The position numbers were made by a program, and so were the translations under genes. The notes under the pieces were generated by a model that saw only the letters and a list, made by a program, of their open reading frames with translations, did not search any database and had not been told where the DNA came from. Below, piece by piece: positions 1 through 9,230 of a stretch of 44,607 bases of DNA; the stretch's first letter is position 1; each line of letters begins with the position of its first letter. This DNA is from an uncultured Eubacteriaceae bacterium (GTDB lineage: Bacteria > Bacillota > Clostridia > Lachnospirales > CAG-274), in contig CAMVJD010000023.1 in the NCBI GenBank assembly GCA_947167715.1, positions 1 through 44,607 of the forward strand, read 5' to 3'.

Positions 1-53
1 GTTTCGGCTTATGTAGCAGAAATTTATTTCTGCGGAATACGAATATCATTGAC
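1..53. repeat. Left-edge fragment of mosaic repeat
   Basis: Bases 1-53, ending in CATTGAC, are nearly the reverse complement of 44331-44384, which borders the group II intron remnant at the other end. Sequence following the repeat differs in the two places, so the repeat boundary is at base 53. The segment contains the small hairpin AGAAATTTATTTCT. Being at the very edge, it may mark an assembly break in a multicopy repeat. Confidence 0.75.
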
Positions 54-96
54 AAGATATTTATCGGAAGAAAAATCATAAAAAGGAGGCATCAGG

Positions 97-2790
97 ATGA
101 GACACATAAGAAAAGCCCTTGCCGTTATAGCGGCGGCAGCGGCGGTCACATTTACGCAGACAGCCGTATTTGCGGCAAACGATTATCCGTTTGCGACAGA
201 CCGCGCGGGATATGTTGAAACAACAAACCTTGCGGGCAGCGGAACGCTTGCAGACCCGTATATTGCCTACAACGCCGGGCAGTTAAAATGGGTATTCAAA
301 AACGGCGGCTATGCAAGGCTCGGAAAGGATATAACGCTGACGGGGGATGACGCGGCAACGCTATATGTCTATTCGGACGAGGTGCATCTTGATCTGGCGG
401 GGTTTACGTACACGGTCAACTTTTCCAATGGCGGCTGTGTTATTGACACGGGTCAGTCAAATACGCTTTATATAACCGACAGCAAATCGGGCGGCGCAAT
501 ACGCACCAACGGTACGGCAATAAGGGCGGGAATATCGGCAAAGGTGCATATAAACGGCGGTACCCTTGCCGCAGACGGCCGCGCGGTATTTGCAGCCATC
601 TACAGTAAAATACACCTTACCAATGGTACGCTTTCAAGCGGAAAGGCCGCCATATATCTTAACGGCGCTTCATTTTACCAATACGGCGGCACGGTCACTT
701 CAACCGCGTCCGACATCGAAAGCGCCATTGAATATAACAGCTATTACGACTCGGGTGTCGGAACGCCTACTACAACGGCAAGAAACACACTTATTTTGCA
801 AAGCGGAGTAATAAACAAGCTGTATATCCCGTTTAAATCAGCCACGATATATGCGTGCATAACCAATATATCCATACCCAACGGCTTTGGCTATGAGATC
901 CCAAGCGCGGGCGCAGACTCGATCTTTTATAATAAAGACCTCTCCGCCTGCTCGGCAAATCTTGCCAATGCGGTAGAGGCGGCTATGTCGGGCAATCTGA
1001 AGGAGCTTAAAATAAACGAGGCCGTTTTGGTAAGTCAATCAAAAGCCAAGGTTCCAATAGTGGAGATAACAAACGACGTAACACCCGTTATCGGCAAAAC
1101 GCTTGTTTATCCCACAGCGCCAAGCGGTGCGCATTACAGCTTTGACTGTGCGTGGTACGACTATTCGGGCACCAAAATAAGCGGCACCTGTACAAGCACG
1201 CAGCTATACAATAAATTTACCCTGCGCGGCACGATAAACACGGACAGCTCCGCTGCATTTGACGATCCGTATTTTTATACGCCTGCGCTTGACAACGGAT
1301 ACTGCGAATGCGGCATTACCCAAAAGAGCGATTCCCAATGTGAATTTACAATAACCTTTCCTATGACGCCCGTATTTACCGTTCAGCCAAAGGACAAGGC
1401 CAATGTTCTTCTTTATTCCACGCAGACCTTTACCGCCAAGGCGGACAACGCAATTTCCTACAAATGGTATCTGCTTGACACACAGGGCAGCAAGGTAAAC
1501 TGGGATACGGCAAATGAGTACGGCATTGTTGCCGCACTTGACGATTCGCAAAACACGGACACACTTAAAATATCAATAAAAAGCACCTATGCAAACGGTT
1601 TTTCCGTATACTGCGAGGCCCATGGAAACGCCAATACCGCCGACTCGGTCAAGGCGGCAATATCGCTCAGAAAGCCGTCAATAACCGTTCAGCCTGCACC
1701 TGCGGGCACGGGCTTTTCCATAAGCACCCAAAATGCCGACACCTATGAATGGTGCCTGACGGACGAAAACGGCGTGGACTACACCTGGTACGAGGCACGG
1801 ACAAACGGCTGGGGCTATCCGCGTGACGGCTCCGAATGGACCAGCTTTGTAAAGCTGTTTTCAATGGGCAAAAATCTCGAGGGCAAAAAGGTATATTGCA
1901 AGGTAACGGGCAACGGCTATACAATATACTCCGACAAAAGCGTTATATCGGGCTTTGTGCCAGTTACCGTGCCGCTTAACGCCTACGGTCTTCAGATACC
2001 GTTCCCGGGTGTGGAATTCAGCCTTGACGGCATAACGACCGAAAGCAACGGCTATGAGCTTGAGGATATAGCACTTTGCTACGGAAAAGACTGCACAAGG
2101 GTAACCGACAAATATGTGGACTTTTCCGACGGCAAGGAATACTACTATGCCGCGACCTTTGCACCCAAGCAGGGTTATTGCTTTACCGAGGACACTATCG
2201 CCGACACAAACAAAATAACAGGCTTTTGCACCAACAAGAACTATAAATATACAGGCACGATACGCAGACAGCTTGTTGACGGCAAAATAAGCGTACTGCT
2301 TGTCCCGACGTTTGTGCAAAGCAATGGCTACCGCAATACGGCACCGCTGAATGTTGTTCCCTCTCAAAACAATCTTATCGTAAGAAACCTTTACGATGCA
2401 ACCAGAAATTCGTCAAACGACCTGGCGGCTATGGGCGCACCAAACTACAAATACAGCCTTGACGGCACAAATTGGTACACTCTCCCCGAAATAAACGACG
2501 GAGACGGCCCCTTTGGCGGATTAAACAGAAACACGGGATATACGGTTTATTTTAAAAATGCCGACACGGACTACATTTTTAAGGTCTTTGATACCAAAAC
2601 ACTTTCAATAAAGGGCGATGTTGACGAAAACGGCACAGTTGAAAACGCCGACAGCCGCCTGCTGCTTAAGCATATAGCAAACGGCACATTGGACGAATTA
2701 AGTACTTCGCAAAAAATGGTAGCTGAAATGAATAATGACAATACCTTGGATATTCTTGATGTTATCGAGATATTAAAAATCATTGTTTAA
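97..2790 (+). CDS. Secreted dockerin-bearing protein, beta-helix-like N-terminus
   Basis: The start follows AAAAGGAGG. Residues 1-27 form a signal peptide ending AVFAA. Residues about 60-210 contain repeated short beta-strand/turn units rich in Gly, Asn and Thr (patterns such as HINGGTLAADG and HLTNGTLSSG), resembling a right-handed beta-helix. The middle (about 420-620) holds two Ig-like segments with buried Trp (YKWYLL, YEWCL). The last 60 residues form a type I dockerin: a Ca-binding loop KGDVDENGTVENAD and a second, more degenerate loop MNNDNTLDILD. Dockerins attach secreted enzymes to cohesin scaffolds; no cohesin is present in the window. No catalytic residues are recognised, so it could be a polysaccharide-binding protein or an unfamiliar lyase/hydrolase. 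It converges with the xylanase gene, and the two share a terminator. Confidence 0.88.
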   Translation: MRHIRKALAVIAAAAAVTFTQTAVFAANDYPFATDRAGYVETTNLAGSGTLADPYIAYNAGQLKWVFKNGGYARLGKDITLTGDDAATLYVYSDEVHLDLAGFTYTVNFSNGGCVIDTGQSNTLYITDSKSGGAIRTNGTAIRAGISAKVHINGGTLAADGRAVFAAIYSKIHLTNGTLSSGKAAIYLNGASFYQYGGTVTSTASDIESAIEYNSYYDSGVGTPTTTARNTLILQSGVINKLYIPFKSATIYACITNISIPNGFGYEIPSAGADSIFYNKDLSACSANLANAVEAAMSGNLKELKINEAVLVSQSKAKVPIVEITNDVTPVIGKTLVYPTAPSGAHYSFDCAWYDYSGTKISGTCTSTQLYNKFTLRGTINTDSSAAFDDPYFYTPALDNGYCECGITQKSDSQCEFTITFPMTPVFTVQPKDKANVLLYSTQTFTAKADNAISYKWYLLDTQGSKVNWDTANEYGIVAALDDSQNTDTLKISIKSTYANGFSVYCEAHGNANTADSVKAAISLRKPSITVQPAPAGTGFSISTQNADTYEWCLTDENGVDYTWYEARTNGWGYPRDGSEWTSFVKLFSMGKNLEGKKVYCKVTGNGYTIYSDKSVISGFVPVTVPLNAYGLQIPFPGVEFSLDGITTESNGYELEDIALCYGKDCTRVTDKYVDFSDGKEYYYAATFAPKQGYCFTEDTIADTNKITGFCTNKNYKYTGTIRRQLVDGKISVLLVPTFVQSNGYRNTAPLNVVPSQNNLIVRNLYDATRNSSNDLAAMGAPNYKYSLDGTNWYTLPEINDGDGPFGGLNRNTGYTVYFKNADTDYIFKVFDTKTLSIKGDVDENGTVENADSRLLLKHIANGTLDELSTSQKMVAEMNNDNTLDILDVIEILKIIV

Positions 2791-2795
2791 AACAT

Positions 2796-2830
2796 AAAAC
2801 GGGCGGTACCGAAATGGTGCCGCCCGTTTT
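2796..2830. terminator. Bidirectional Rho-independent terminator
   Basis: A hairpin of AAAACGGGCGGTACC, loop GAAAT and GGTGCCGCCCGTTTT gives a T-tract on both strands. It lies between two convergent genes and can end both transcripts. Confidence 0.93.
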
Positions 2831-2845
2831 TATATTGGAATTATT

Positions 2846-5278
2846 TTACCGGATAGAACCTGTTGTATCTATCTGGATCTTGTAGATGTTGATACCGTTT
2901 CTTGTAGAGTAGATGTAAAGGTTGCCGTTACCGTTGATAGTAACCTGACCTGTTGCAAGTGTGCCGTTTACGTTGATAGAACCAACCTGCTGGCCGCTGT
3001 CATTTACAACTACAAGTGTTCTTGTATCGGAACCTGTCGATTTTGCAGTAACCTTTAATACGGTAGAACCGCTTACGGGGATCTTAACTGCACGGTAGGA
3101 CTGGCTGCCGCCGCCGCCGAGAGCAAGGCAGTACTGATATGTTGTGCCGTCCATTGTCTGGGGTGCGGAAGGAACGGAAACCGGCTTGCTGCTGTTAGCA
3201 AGGATTGTGATACCGTCTATTGCAACACTGTTTGTTACTGTACGAAGACCCTTAAACTGCGAATCGGAGAAGTTCCAGCTCTTGGATTTCCACTCGCCGC
3301 TTGTTGTGCTGCCTGTATTTGTATTGCCGGTGTTTGTATTGCCGGTATTTGTGTTGCTGTTATTATTGTTGTTATTGTTGTTATTGCTGCTGCTTGAGCT
3401 TGAGCTGCTGCCTGCACCGCTGATGCTTGTGCCTGCCTTAGCAACGATCGCTTCGTCCATAAAGAAGTCACACTTTGTGCTGCCTGTTTCAACATAAAGC
3501 TGCATATTGCTTGCGCCCGAAGGAATTGTAAAGTTCTTGTTTGCAAGCTGTGTCCAATTACCCTTTGAAACAGTTGCCTCTGCGATGGTTGCATAATGTG
3601 TCGTGCCGCTTGCATCGTACTGAAGCTTTAAGTAGAAAGGCTCTGTATTGTTGCCGCTTGTATACTTAACATTTGTGCTGAAGCTGTATGCATTGCCGGG
3701 AACATATGTTGCTGTGTCAAGTGACTTGGATGCACCGTTCCATGTAGCTGTTCTGCCCGATACATAAAGAGACTTGCTGCCTACATATTTCTGGCTTGAG
3801 CTTGATGCAACGCTTGCTGCGCCTCTGCCTGTCCAGCTGTCTGTACCGCTTTCAAATGTGCTGTCGAAGTACCAGCCGTAGCTGTTGGGCTGTGTTGCGC
3901 TGCTTGAAGAGCTGCTGTTATTGTTATTATTATTATTATTGTTGTTGTTATTGTTATTGTTGTTATTGTTGTTATTGCTGCTGCTTGAGCTTGAACCGCT
4001 GCCTGTTGTTACTACAAATGTAGAAACGCTGCGTGCGGGAAGCTGTGCATAAAAGCTGTTGCCGTTGAAGGAAAGGTTATCTGTCTTTGCAAGGTTCTCG
4101 TTTGAAGATGTACGCCATCTGTCAACATCTGTGATCTTTCTGTTGCTTACGGAGAACTGCTGTGTATAACCACTGTCGCTGTCGTTAACTGCTACGATAG
4201 TAACCTGGTTCTTGCTGTTTTTGTATGCCGAAACATATACGTTGCTTGCGGGCTGCTCTGTTGCATCAACACGAACATCACCGGGGCGAACGAACTTGGA
4301 GTACTGAGCCATGCAGTAGCCTCTCTTGGAGAGCTTGCCATCCTCTGTCATGGGGCTGTAGCCGCGGCGGATGTACCACCAAACGTAAGCGCTTAAGTTA
4401 CCTACAACAAGACCGTTATGGATGTTCTCGGAAACCTTAAGAGCCTCGGGCCATCTGTTTGCGGAGTTGTTGTCGCTGTTGGGAACATAAACCTCTGTCA
4501 TCCAGATAGGCTTGCCGGAGTATTCAAGTGCGGGGAAGTCCATCCAGGATCTGGGAGTACCGTAGAAGTGTGTGCCCCAAACGCCGATATTGTTTTTAGC
4601 TGTGCTGTTGTTTAAAATTGTATTGTAAATATTTTTCTGGTACTGGAAGCTTTCGGGAGACATAAGCTTTGCCTTTGTGCCGTTTGTTACTGCCTTGCCG
4701 TACTGTGCAACAAAGCTTGCAAGATCGTTTGCACTCCAGTATGTCCACTCTGCCGCGTAGTCGGGCTCGTTCTGTACAGATACGGAGTAAAGGTTGATGC
4801 CCTGACCTTCCATATACTTTATATAGTTGTTAAGATGCTTTGCATAATCAGCCCATTTATCTTTTCTAAGCTGATACTTACCTGTTGAAAGTGTACCCTG
4901 TCCGTTTACACGCATGCTTGACGGGGGATTCCATGGTGTAGCAAATACCTTTGCGCCAAGTGCCTGTGCGCGCTTTGCGGTAGGAACAGCACGATACCAG
5001 TCGTTGCTGTTATCACTTACATAAATACGCAAAATTGTAAGACCCAATTCGTCGTTACCGTTGCCGAATGCCTTTTGTACCTGTGCTGCAGTCATATCGC
5101 CCTGTGATATCCATTCGGGCAGGTTGATGCCGCCAAAGCCGTCTATCGTCTGATAGGTCTTGTCGGGATTTACGGTACATGCGCTTGCAGCGCTTACATT
5201 AACAGCCGCATTTGGCATCAAGATCGCTCCTACAAGCAATGTAGAAACCATCCTCTTGACCGACGTCTTGATTTTCAT
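2846..5278 (-). CDS. GH30 subfamily 8 glucuronoxylanase with CBM22-like module
   Basis: A secreted endo-xylanase that should cut glucuronoxylan next to methylglucuronic-acid side chains. The signal peptide covers about residues 1-31. The GH30 TIM barrel plus beta-sandwich spans about 33-425 and carries all family hallmarks: acid/base Glu171 in SVQNEPDY, nucleophile Glu262 in WMTEVYVPNSDNN, and the VWWYIRRGYSPM segment whose Arg binds glucuronate in GH30_8 enzymes. An Asn/Ser-rich linker (about 427-466) leads to a CBM22-like xylan-binding domain (about 470-620, with GRGAASV and SLYVSGRTATWNGAS). A second Ser/Asn linker and NTG repeats lead to a C-terminal beta-domain (about 675-805) of the kind attached to pectate lyases. 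There is no dockerin, so it is probably a free enzyme. The ribosome site AAGGAGGA precedes the ATG. Confidence 0.94.
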   Translation of the reverse strand: MKIKTSVKRMVSTLLVGAILMPNAAVNVSAASACTVNPDKTYQTIDGFGGINLPEWISQGDMTAAQVQKAFGNGNDELGLTILRIYVSDNSNDWYRAVPTAKRAQALGAKVFATPWNPPSSMRVNGQGTLSTGKYQLRKDKWADYAKHLNNYIKYMEGQGINLYSVSVQNEPDYAAEWTYWSANDLASFVAQYGKAVTNGTKAKLMSPESFQYQKNIYNTILNNSTAKNNIGVWGTHFYGTPRSWMDFPALEYSGKPIWMTEVYVPNSDNNSANRWPEALKVSENIHNGLVVGNLSAYVWWYIRRGYSPMTEDGKLSKRGYCMAQYSKFVRPGDVRVDATEQPASNVYVSAYKNSKNQVTIVAVNDSDSGYTQQFSVSNRKITDVDRWRTSSNENLAKTDNLSFNGNSFYAQLPARSVSTFVVTTGSGSSSSSSNNNNNNNNNNNNNNNNNNNNSSSSSSATQPNSYGWYFDSTFESGTDSWTGRGAASVASSSSQKYVGSKSLYVSGRTATWNGASKSLDTATYVPGNAYSFSTNVKYTSGNNTEPFYLKLQYDASGTTHYATIAEATVSKGNWTQLANKNFTIPSGASNMQLYVETGSTKCDFFMDEAIVAKAGTSISGAGSSSSSSSSNNNNNNNNNSNTNTGNTNTGNTNTGSTTSGEWKSKSWNFSDSQFKGLRTVTNSVAIDGITILANSSKPVSVPSAPQTMDGTTYQYCLALGGGGSQSYRAVKIPVSGSTVLKVTAKSTGSDTRTLVVVNDSGQQVGSINVNGTLATGQVTINGNGNLYIYSTRNGINIYKIQIDTTGSIR

Positions 5279-5329
5279 AAAAGATTCCTCCTTATTTTTT
5301 AATCTTCCTTTAATTTTCCTTTAATACAA

Positions 5330-5381
5330 TTATAATTTAAGCTATACCTATAATCAATTGATTTAAAAAAAATCAATTGAC
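5330..5381 (-). promoter_or_regulatory. Xylanase promoter overlapped by paired palindromes
   Basis: Reading the minus strand, TTGATT (5357-5352) and TATAAT (5335-5330) are 16 bp apart and face the xylanase gene. The -35 lies in a perfect 12-bp palindrome AATCAATTGATT (5352-5363), and a second near-copy AATCAATTGA begins 19 bp away at 5371. Paired palindromes on a -35 suggest a repressor operator; the regulator is unknown. The rest of the 5279-5619 gap is AT-rich, with only the 5556-5574 hairpin visible. Confidence 0.6.
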
Positions 5382-5555
5382 GATTATTTTTCCTTTTTTT
5401 GTATATTATTGCCATTTTGTTTTTTTCCGCTCCATAATAAGAAAACAGGCAAAAACAAGGCAAAAACAAATGTTTTTTTAATTGCCGCAGCCCGATGTAT
5501 CGTTATTTTTTTAACAAAAAGAAAGGTAAATTTGTTACTTAATTATATAACAAAA

Positions 5556-5574
5556 CCCCGCTCATAAAGCGGGG
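5556..5574 (-). terminator. Terminator after the DUF5131-DUF4186 gene
   Basis: The hairpin CCCCGCT-cataa-AGCGGGG is followed on the minus strand by TTTTGTTATAT. It sits 45 bp beyond the stop codon of the gene ending at 5620. Confidence 0.6.
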
Positions 5575-5619
5575 AACAGAATTCGGAAGCCTTTCATTTT
5601 ATCTGTCGGCTCCTTTGCA

Positions 5620-6723
5620 TTATAACCAATTTTTTATCCAATCCATTATTACATCCGTAATATAATTTTGCTCGTTGGCATTAAGTATTTTTCCCGCGGG
5701 TATATTGTGCCATTTTTCAAGGCAGCCCCGACAGCAGCAGGCCGTTGCGTGCTGTGCAATAAAAACTGGATGTCCTCTCATAGGCGTTTGCTCGCCGTCA
5801 TTTTGGGGATTTTCGGGCGCAAGGCGGCTCTCAACAAAGTCCCGTGCGTGGCGCTCTATTGTTTCAAGCCCCTTATCCGCGATATATTCCTTATCCGCCC
5901 GTGTCAAACAAAATTTACTTCTGAACGCCGAGCGCGCCAGCCTTTCAAAAAGCGCCCTTCTGTCGGGCAGTCTATAGACTATCCTATCTGCCGCACCGGT
6001 GCCGGGCGAATAACTGTAGCCCGACTTTTGTGCCTGTGACATCTGATATTTGCGCTCTATATGATAGGTTTTCCCGTCCTTTACAAAAACGGCGCCCGTT
6101 TGCTTGAAATAAAAAGGCACACCGCAGCGTATACAGTCAAGGCGCAGGCTTTTTATCCATTTAAGGTCGCACGCCCTTGCACCGGGCCCCGACTCTCCGC
6201 CGCAGGTGACCCGCTCTATCAGGCCCGTTTCAAGATATTTTTTAATATTTATTTCCTCGAGCATCGGCTCGGAAATTATCTCGCGGTGCTTTATTGGCAG
6301 GCTTAAAAATATTGGCAGGCGATATTCCGCCCTTTCCGTATTTTCGCAGGTGCAGCATATCGTTACATTGTCCCAGCCGTCATTCCAATCGGGAGGGACA
6401 CACCTTTCAAAGCGGTCTATCCTTTTTGTGATTATAAAAAATTCAAGATCACTGCGGCATCTTATCATATCCCAGCATTCCTGCCGCCATTCGTCCGCCT
6501 CGTCTATAAAAAAATCGGATGTCATACAGGTATACACTACCCCGTCCGATGCCCCGAGCTTAAACTCGCCGCGGCGGTTTTTCTTAAGCGGCAAATTAAA
6601 ATCGCCCGTTTTTGAAACAATGCCCGCATCCTTGCCGATGCTTTCGTCCCGTCTGTATACATAGCAGTTAAGGCAGCCGGGACTTATCTTTTTGCAGCCG
6701 TGCCACGGATTCCATATAACCAT
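5620..6723 (-). CDS. DUF5131 (phage Gp37/Gp68-like) fused to DUF4186
   Basis: The N-terminal two-thirds match the DUF5131/Gp37-Gp68 family: it opens with MVIWNPWHGCKKISPGCLNCY, with the conserved Cys cluster (C-x6-C-x2-C), and later has FFIITKRIDR and TCGGESGPGARACDLKW. The last ~120 residues look like DUF4186: FRSKFCLTRADKEYI, NDGEQTPMRGHPVFIAQHATA and CCCRGCLEKWHNIP, with a cluster of Cys and His. The two domains are usually separate proteins; both are of unknown function. I start it at 6723 rather than the upstream ATG at 6789 because homology begins at MVIWNPW and GAGGA lies 5 bp before it. It starts one base after the stop of the diguanylate cyclase gene, so translation is probably coupled. 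Confidence 0.85.
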   Translation of the reverse strand: MVIWNPWHGCKKISPGCLNCYVYRRDESIGKDAGIVSKTGDFNLPLKKNRRGEFKLGASDGVVYTCMTSDFFIDEADEWRQECWDMIRCRSDLEFFIITKRIDRFERCVPPDWNDGWDNVTICCTCENTERAEYRLPIFLSLPIKHREIISEPMLEEINIKKYLETGLIERVTCGGESGPGARACDLKWIKSLRLDCIRCGVPFYFKQTGAVFVKDGKTYHIERKYQMSQAQKSGYSYSPGTGAADRIVYRLPDRRALFERLARSAFRSKFCLTRADKEYIADKGLETIERHARDFVESRLAPENPQNDGEQTPMRGHPVFIAQHATACCCRGCLEKWHNIPAGKILNANEQNYITDVIMDWIKNWL

Positions 6724-6724
6724 T

Positions 6725-7834
6725 TTAATCCTCGTAAACAACGCAGTTTTTTCCGCTGTATTTTCCCTTGTAAAGCCTTGCGTCCGCACGGCTTATCAGG
6801 CGGTCTATATAGTCGCCCGGCGCACATTCGCAAATACCCGCCGTCATGGTAACAAAAAAGTCTGCGCTGTCATGACTGAATTTTTGCGCTCTTACGGCCT
6901 TTATGATTTTTTCCGCACAGGCAAGGCCGTCCTCTATCCCCGTATCGGGCAGAACAAAAAGAAATTCCTCGCCGCCCCACCTTGCCGCGCAGCCGTTTTG
7001 CGGCAGACTGCCCGCAATCACAGCCGCAACGGACGCCAACACAACATCACCGTAATCGTGACCGTAAATATCGTTTACCTTTTTAAAATCGTCTATATCC
7101 GCGATCCCCACAACAAAATGCTTGCCGTTTTCCCTGCTTTTGGCGCATATATCGGAAAGCTTGATATTTATTTCGCGGCGGTTGTTCAGCTTTGTAAGCG
7201 GATCTGTGGACGCCATTATTTTAAGCTGCTCGTTCTGTACATTTATTTTACATTCCTTATAATGCTTGCTGCAGGTGTATATGGTCGCCACATATATAAG
7301 TACAAACGAGCCCACGATAATATTTATTACATAAAGGGTGACCAGCAGCGGAATATCCTCGACCATATAGATCGCCCTGCCGGGTTCCTGAAAAATATAC
7401 CGCAGTATGCCGTATAAAGACACCGACACAAACATTACCACAAAGGGGATATTGGGGTTTTTGTTTGGCATAAGAAAGGTAAGGGGTATTATCATAAGCA
7501 AAAACATGCAAAAATCGGGGATAACGCCCACACATACCGTTGCCAGAGCCGCGTGTATTATTATCTCGGCAAGGGTGGCATAGGCAAGATCAAGCTTTTC
7601 CTTTACGGGCTTTACGCCTATCAGCATCAAGGCATAAAAAATAACGCTGAATACATTAAAGCCCGACATTATTTTTACCCCTGCCCTTGAAAACAGTATA
7701 CAATAAAGGATATGTGCCGCAAGGCAAGCAAAAAACGTAAAGTAATATCCCAAAAGCTCCAGCTTTGGGGTCACGATCCTTTCGTATTTTTCTATAAAAG
7801 ACAGATCTGTTTTATATCGGTCGTTGTTGTACAT
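6725..7834 (-). CDS. Membrane diguanylate cyclase (GGDEF)
   Basis: Makes cyclic di-GMP from two GTP. About six hydrophobic helices fill residues ~25-195, without a recognised named sensor domain. The GGDEF domain follows: STDPLTKLNNRREINIKL, DIDDFKKVNDIYGHDYGD and the active-site loop RWGGEEFLFVLP (GGEEF, an active variant). The usual RxxD product-inhibition site five residues before GGEEF is absent (LPQN in that position), so product inhibition there is unlikely. A good ribosome site GAGGTGAG precedes ATG 7834. It is the first gene of a two-gene unit with the DUF5131-DUF4186 fusion. Confidence 0.93.
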   Translation of the reverse strand: MYNNDRYKTDLSFIEKYERIVTPKLELLGYYFTFFACLAAHILYCILFSRAGVKIMSGFNVFSVIFYALMLIGVKPVKEKLDLAYATLAEIIIHAALATVCVGVIPDFCMFLLMIIPLTFLMPNKNPNIPFVVMFVSVSLYGILRYIFQEPGRAIYMVEDIPLLVTLYVINIIVGSFVLIYVATIYTCSKHYKECKINVQNEQLKIMASTDPLTKLNNRREINIKLSDICAKSRENGKHFVVGIADIDDFKKVNDIYGHDYGDVVLASVAAVIAGSLPQNGCAARWGGEEFLFVLPDTGIEDGLACAEKIIKAVRAQKFSHDSADFFVTMTAGICECAPGDYIDRLISRADARLYKGKYSGKNCVVYED

Positions 7835-7878
7835 ACTCTCACCTCTCTTTACGGCGGTCTGTTTTTTCCGTTATTATC

Positions 7879-7907
7879 ATTATAAAATATTTCCGGCTGA
7901 TTTACAA
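7879..7907 (-). promoter_or_regulatory. Sigma-A-type promoter for the diguanylate cyclase
   Basis: On the minus strand TTGTAA (7907-7902) is 17 bp from TATAAT (7884-7879), about 45 bp before the start codon. Confidence 0.6.
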
Positions 7908-7945
7908 GTTTTTAATTATATTTTATAAGCCCCAAAAAGAAAATA

Positions 7946-7974
7946 TTGACATTTGCCCAAAAATAGATTATTCT
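7946..7974 (+). promoter_or_regulatory. Sigma-A promoter for the LivJ-type gene
   Basis: TTGACA (7946-7951), a 17-bp spacer and TATTCT (7969-7974) lie about 70 bp before the start at 8044. Confidence 0.75.
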
Positions 7975-8043
7975 ATTAATGTATGAATTTTGAAGTCAAA
8001 GCAAAAAATAATAATCAAAAAAAACGAAAGGTGGACATTAAAA

Positions 8044-9216
8044 ATGAAAAAATTAATTGCAACTTTAACTGCAGTTGTACTTGCAACAGCCTGTCTTACC
8101 GGCTGCGGCGGTGCGGGCTCATCTGCGGGCGGCTCGTCCGAGGGCGGCGCAGGCGGCAGCTCCGCATCGGGCGACCAGGTATTCAAGATCGGCGGCATCG
8201 GACCTCTTACGGGCGATGCATCAAGCTATGGTATCTCCGTTAAGAACGGCGCACAGATAGCTGTTGACGAGCTTAACGAGGCAGGCGGCACAGCAGGCTA
8301 TCAGTTCGAGCTGCTTTTTGAGGACGACGAGCTTGACGAGGAAAAGAGCGTAAACGCTTACAACAAGCTTATGGACAGCAATGTAAACGCTATCCTGGGC
8401 AGCGTTACAAGCGGCTGCTCTATCGCAGTTTCCGAGGTATCGAAGGACGACGGTATTTTACAGATAACTCCTTCGGGCTCCGCACAGGCTTGTACACAGT
8501 ATGACAACGCTTTCAGAATTTGCTTTACAGACCCTATGCAGGGCGAGCTTATGGCAAAATACATTATTGACAAGGGTATCAACAAGACTGCTATAATCTA
8601 CAATGTATCGGATGAGTATTCAAAGGGTATCGCAGATGCATTTACAGCGGCTTATACGGCAGCAGGCGGCACGGTTTCCGCAAGCGAGAGCTACAACACA
8701 GGCGATATCGACTTTAAGACACAGCTTACAACTATTAAAAACAGCGATGCAGAGGCACTTTTCCTTCCTATCTACTACTCGGATGTTGCATCTATCTCCG
8801 AGCAGGCATCGGGCGTAGGCCTTGCACTTCCTTACTTTGGCTGTGACGGCTGGGACGGCGTTATCAAGCAGCTTAACGGCGACACATCCAAAATTGACGG
8901 CGCTGTATTCTTAACACCTTTCGTTGCAACAAGCGAGGATGAAAAGGTAAAGAGCTTTGTTGATAAGTATACCGAAAAGTTCGGTGCAGCTCCCGACCAG
9001 TTCGCGGCAGACGGCTATGACGGCGTTTACGCTATGGCAAAGGCACTTGAGCAGACAAACGGCGACACATCAAACGAGGCACTTGTTGCAGCTATGACAC
9101 AGATAACCGTTGACGGCGTTACGGGCAGTATGACATTTGATGCAAGCGGCGAGCCTAACAAGGACGCACTTGTTGCTATCATCAAGGACGGCGAGTATAC
9201 ACCCGAACAAAAGTAA
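8044..9216 (+). CDS. Branched-chain-amino-acid-type ABC substrate-binding lipoprotein
   Basis: A type I periplasmic-binding protein of the LivJ family, anchored outside the membrane by a lipid. The lipobox LTGC places the lipidated Cys at about residue 20, followed by a Gly/Ser-rich linker. The body shows the family pattern: FKIGGIGPLTGDASSYG, NGAQIAVDELNEAGG, GSVTSGCSIAVSE, and a C-terminal AADGYDGVYAMAKALEQ. I use ATG 8044 (ribosome site AAGGTGG) rather than the upstream in-frame start at 7990, because the signal peptide begins here. The permease and ATPase genes (livHMGF) are missing, so it is an orphan here; partners may lie elsewhere. Alanine is a possible ligand given the alanine-sensing T-box just downstream, but that is only an inference. 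Confidence 0.93.
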   Translation: MKKLIATLTAVVLATACLTGCGGAGSSAGGSSEGGAGGSSASGDQVFKIGGIGPLTGDASSYGISVKNGAQIAVDELNEAGGTAGYQFELLFEDDELDEEKSVNAYNKLMDSNVNAILGSVTSGCSIAVSEVSKDDGILQITPSGSAQACTQYDNAFRICFTDPMQGELMAKYIIDKGINKTAIIYNVSDEYSKGIADAFTAAYTAAGGTVSASESYNTGDIDFKTQLTTIKNSDAEALFLPIYYSDVASISEQASGVGLALPYFGCDGWDGVIKQLNGDTSKIDGAVFLTPFVATSEDEKVKSFVDKYTEKFGAAPDQFAADGYDGVYAMAKALEQTNGDTSNEALVAAMTQITVDGVTGSMTFDASGEPNKDALVAIIKDGEYTPEQK

Positions 9217-9230
9217 TATAATTTTATAAA

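Noticed and set aside
3144..4023. Plus-strand open frames with Leu- or Cys/Tyr-rich runs
   Set aside because: They are antisense to the poly-Asn/Ser linkers of the xylanase; the runs are the complement of its codon repeats.
9217..9222. TATAAT before the T-box as an alaS promoter
   Set aside because: No acceptable -35 is found at 16-18 bp; alaS may also be read from the upstream gene.
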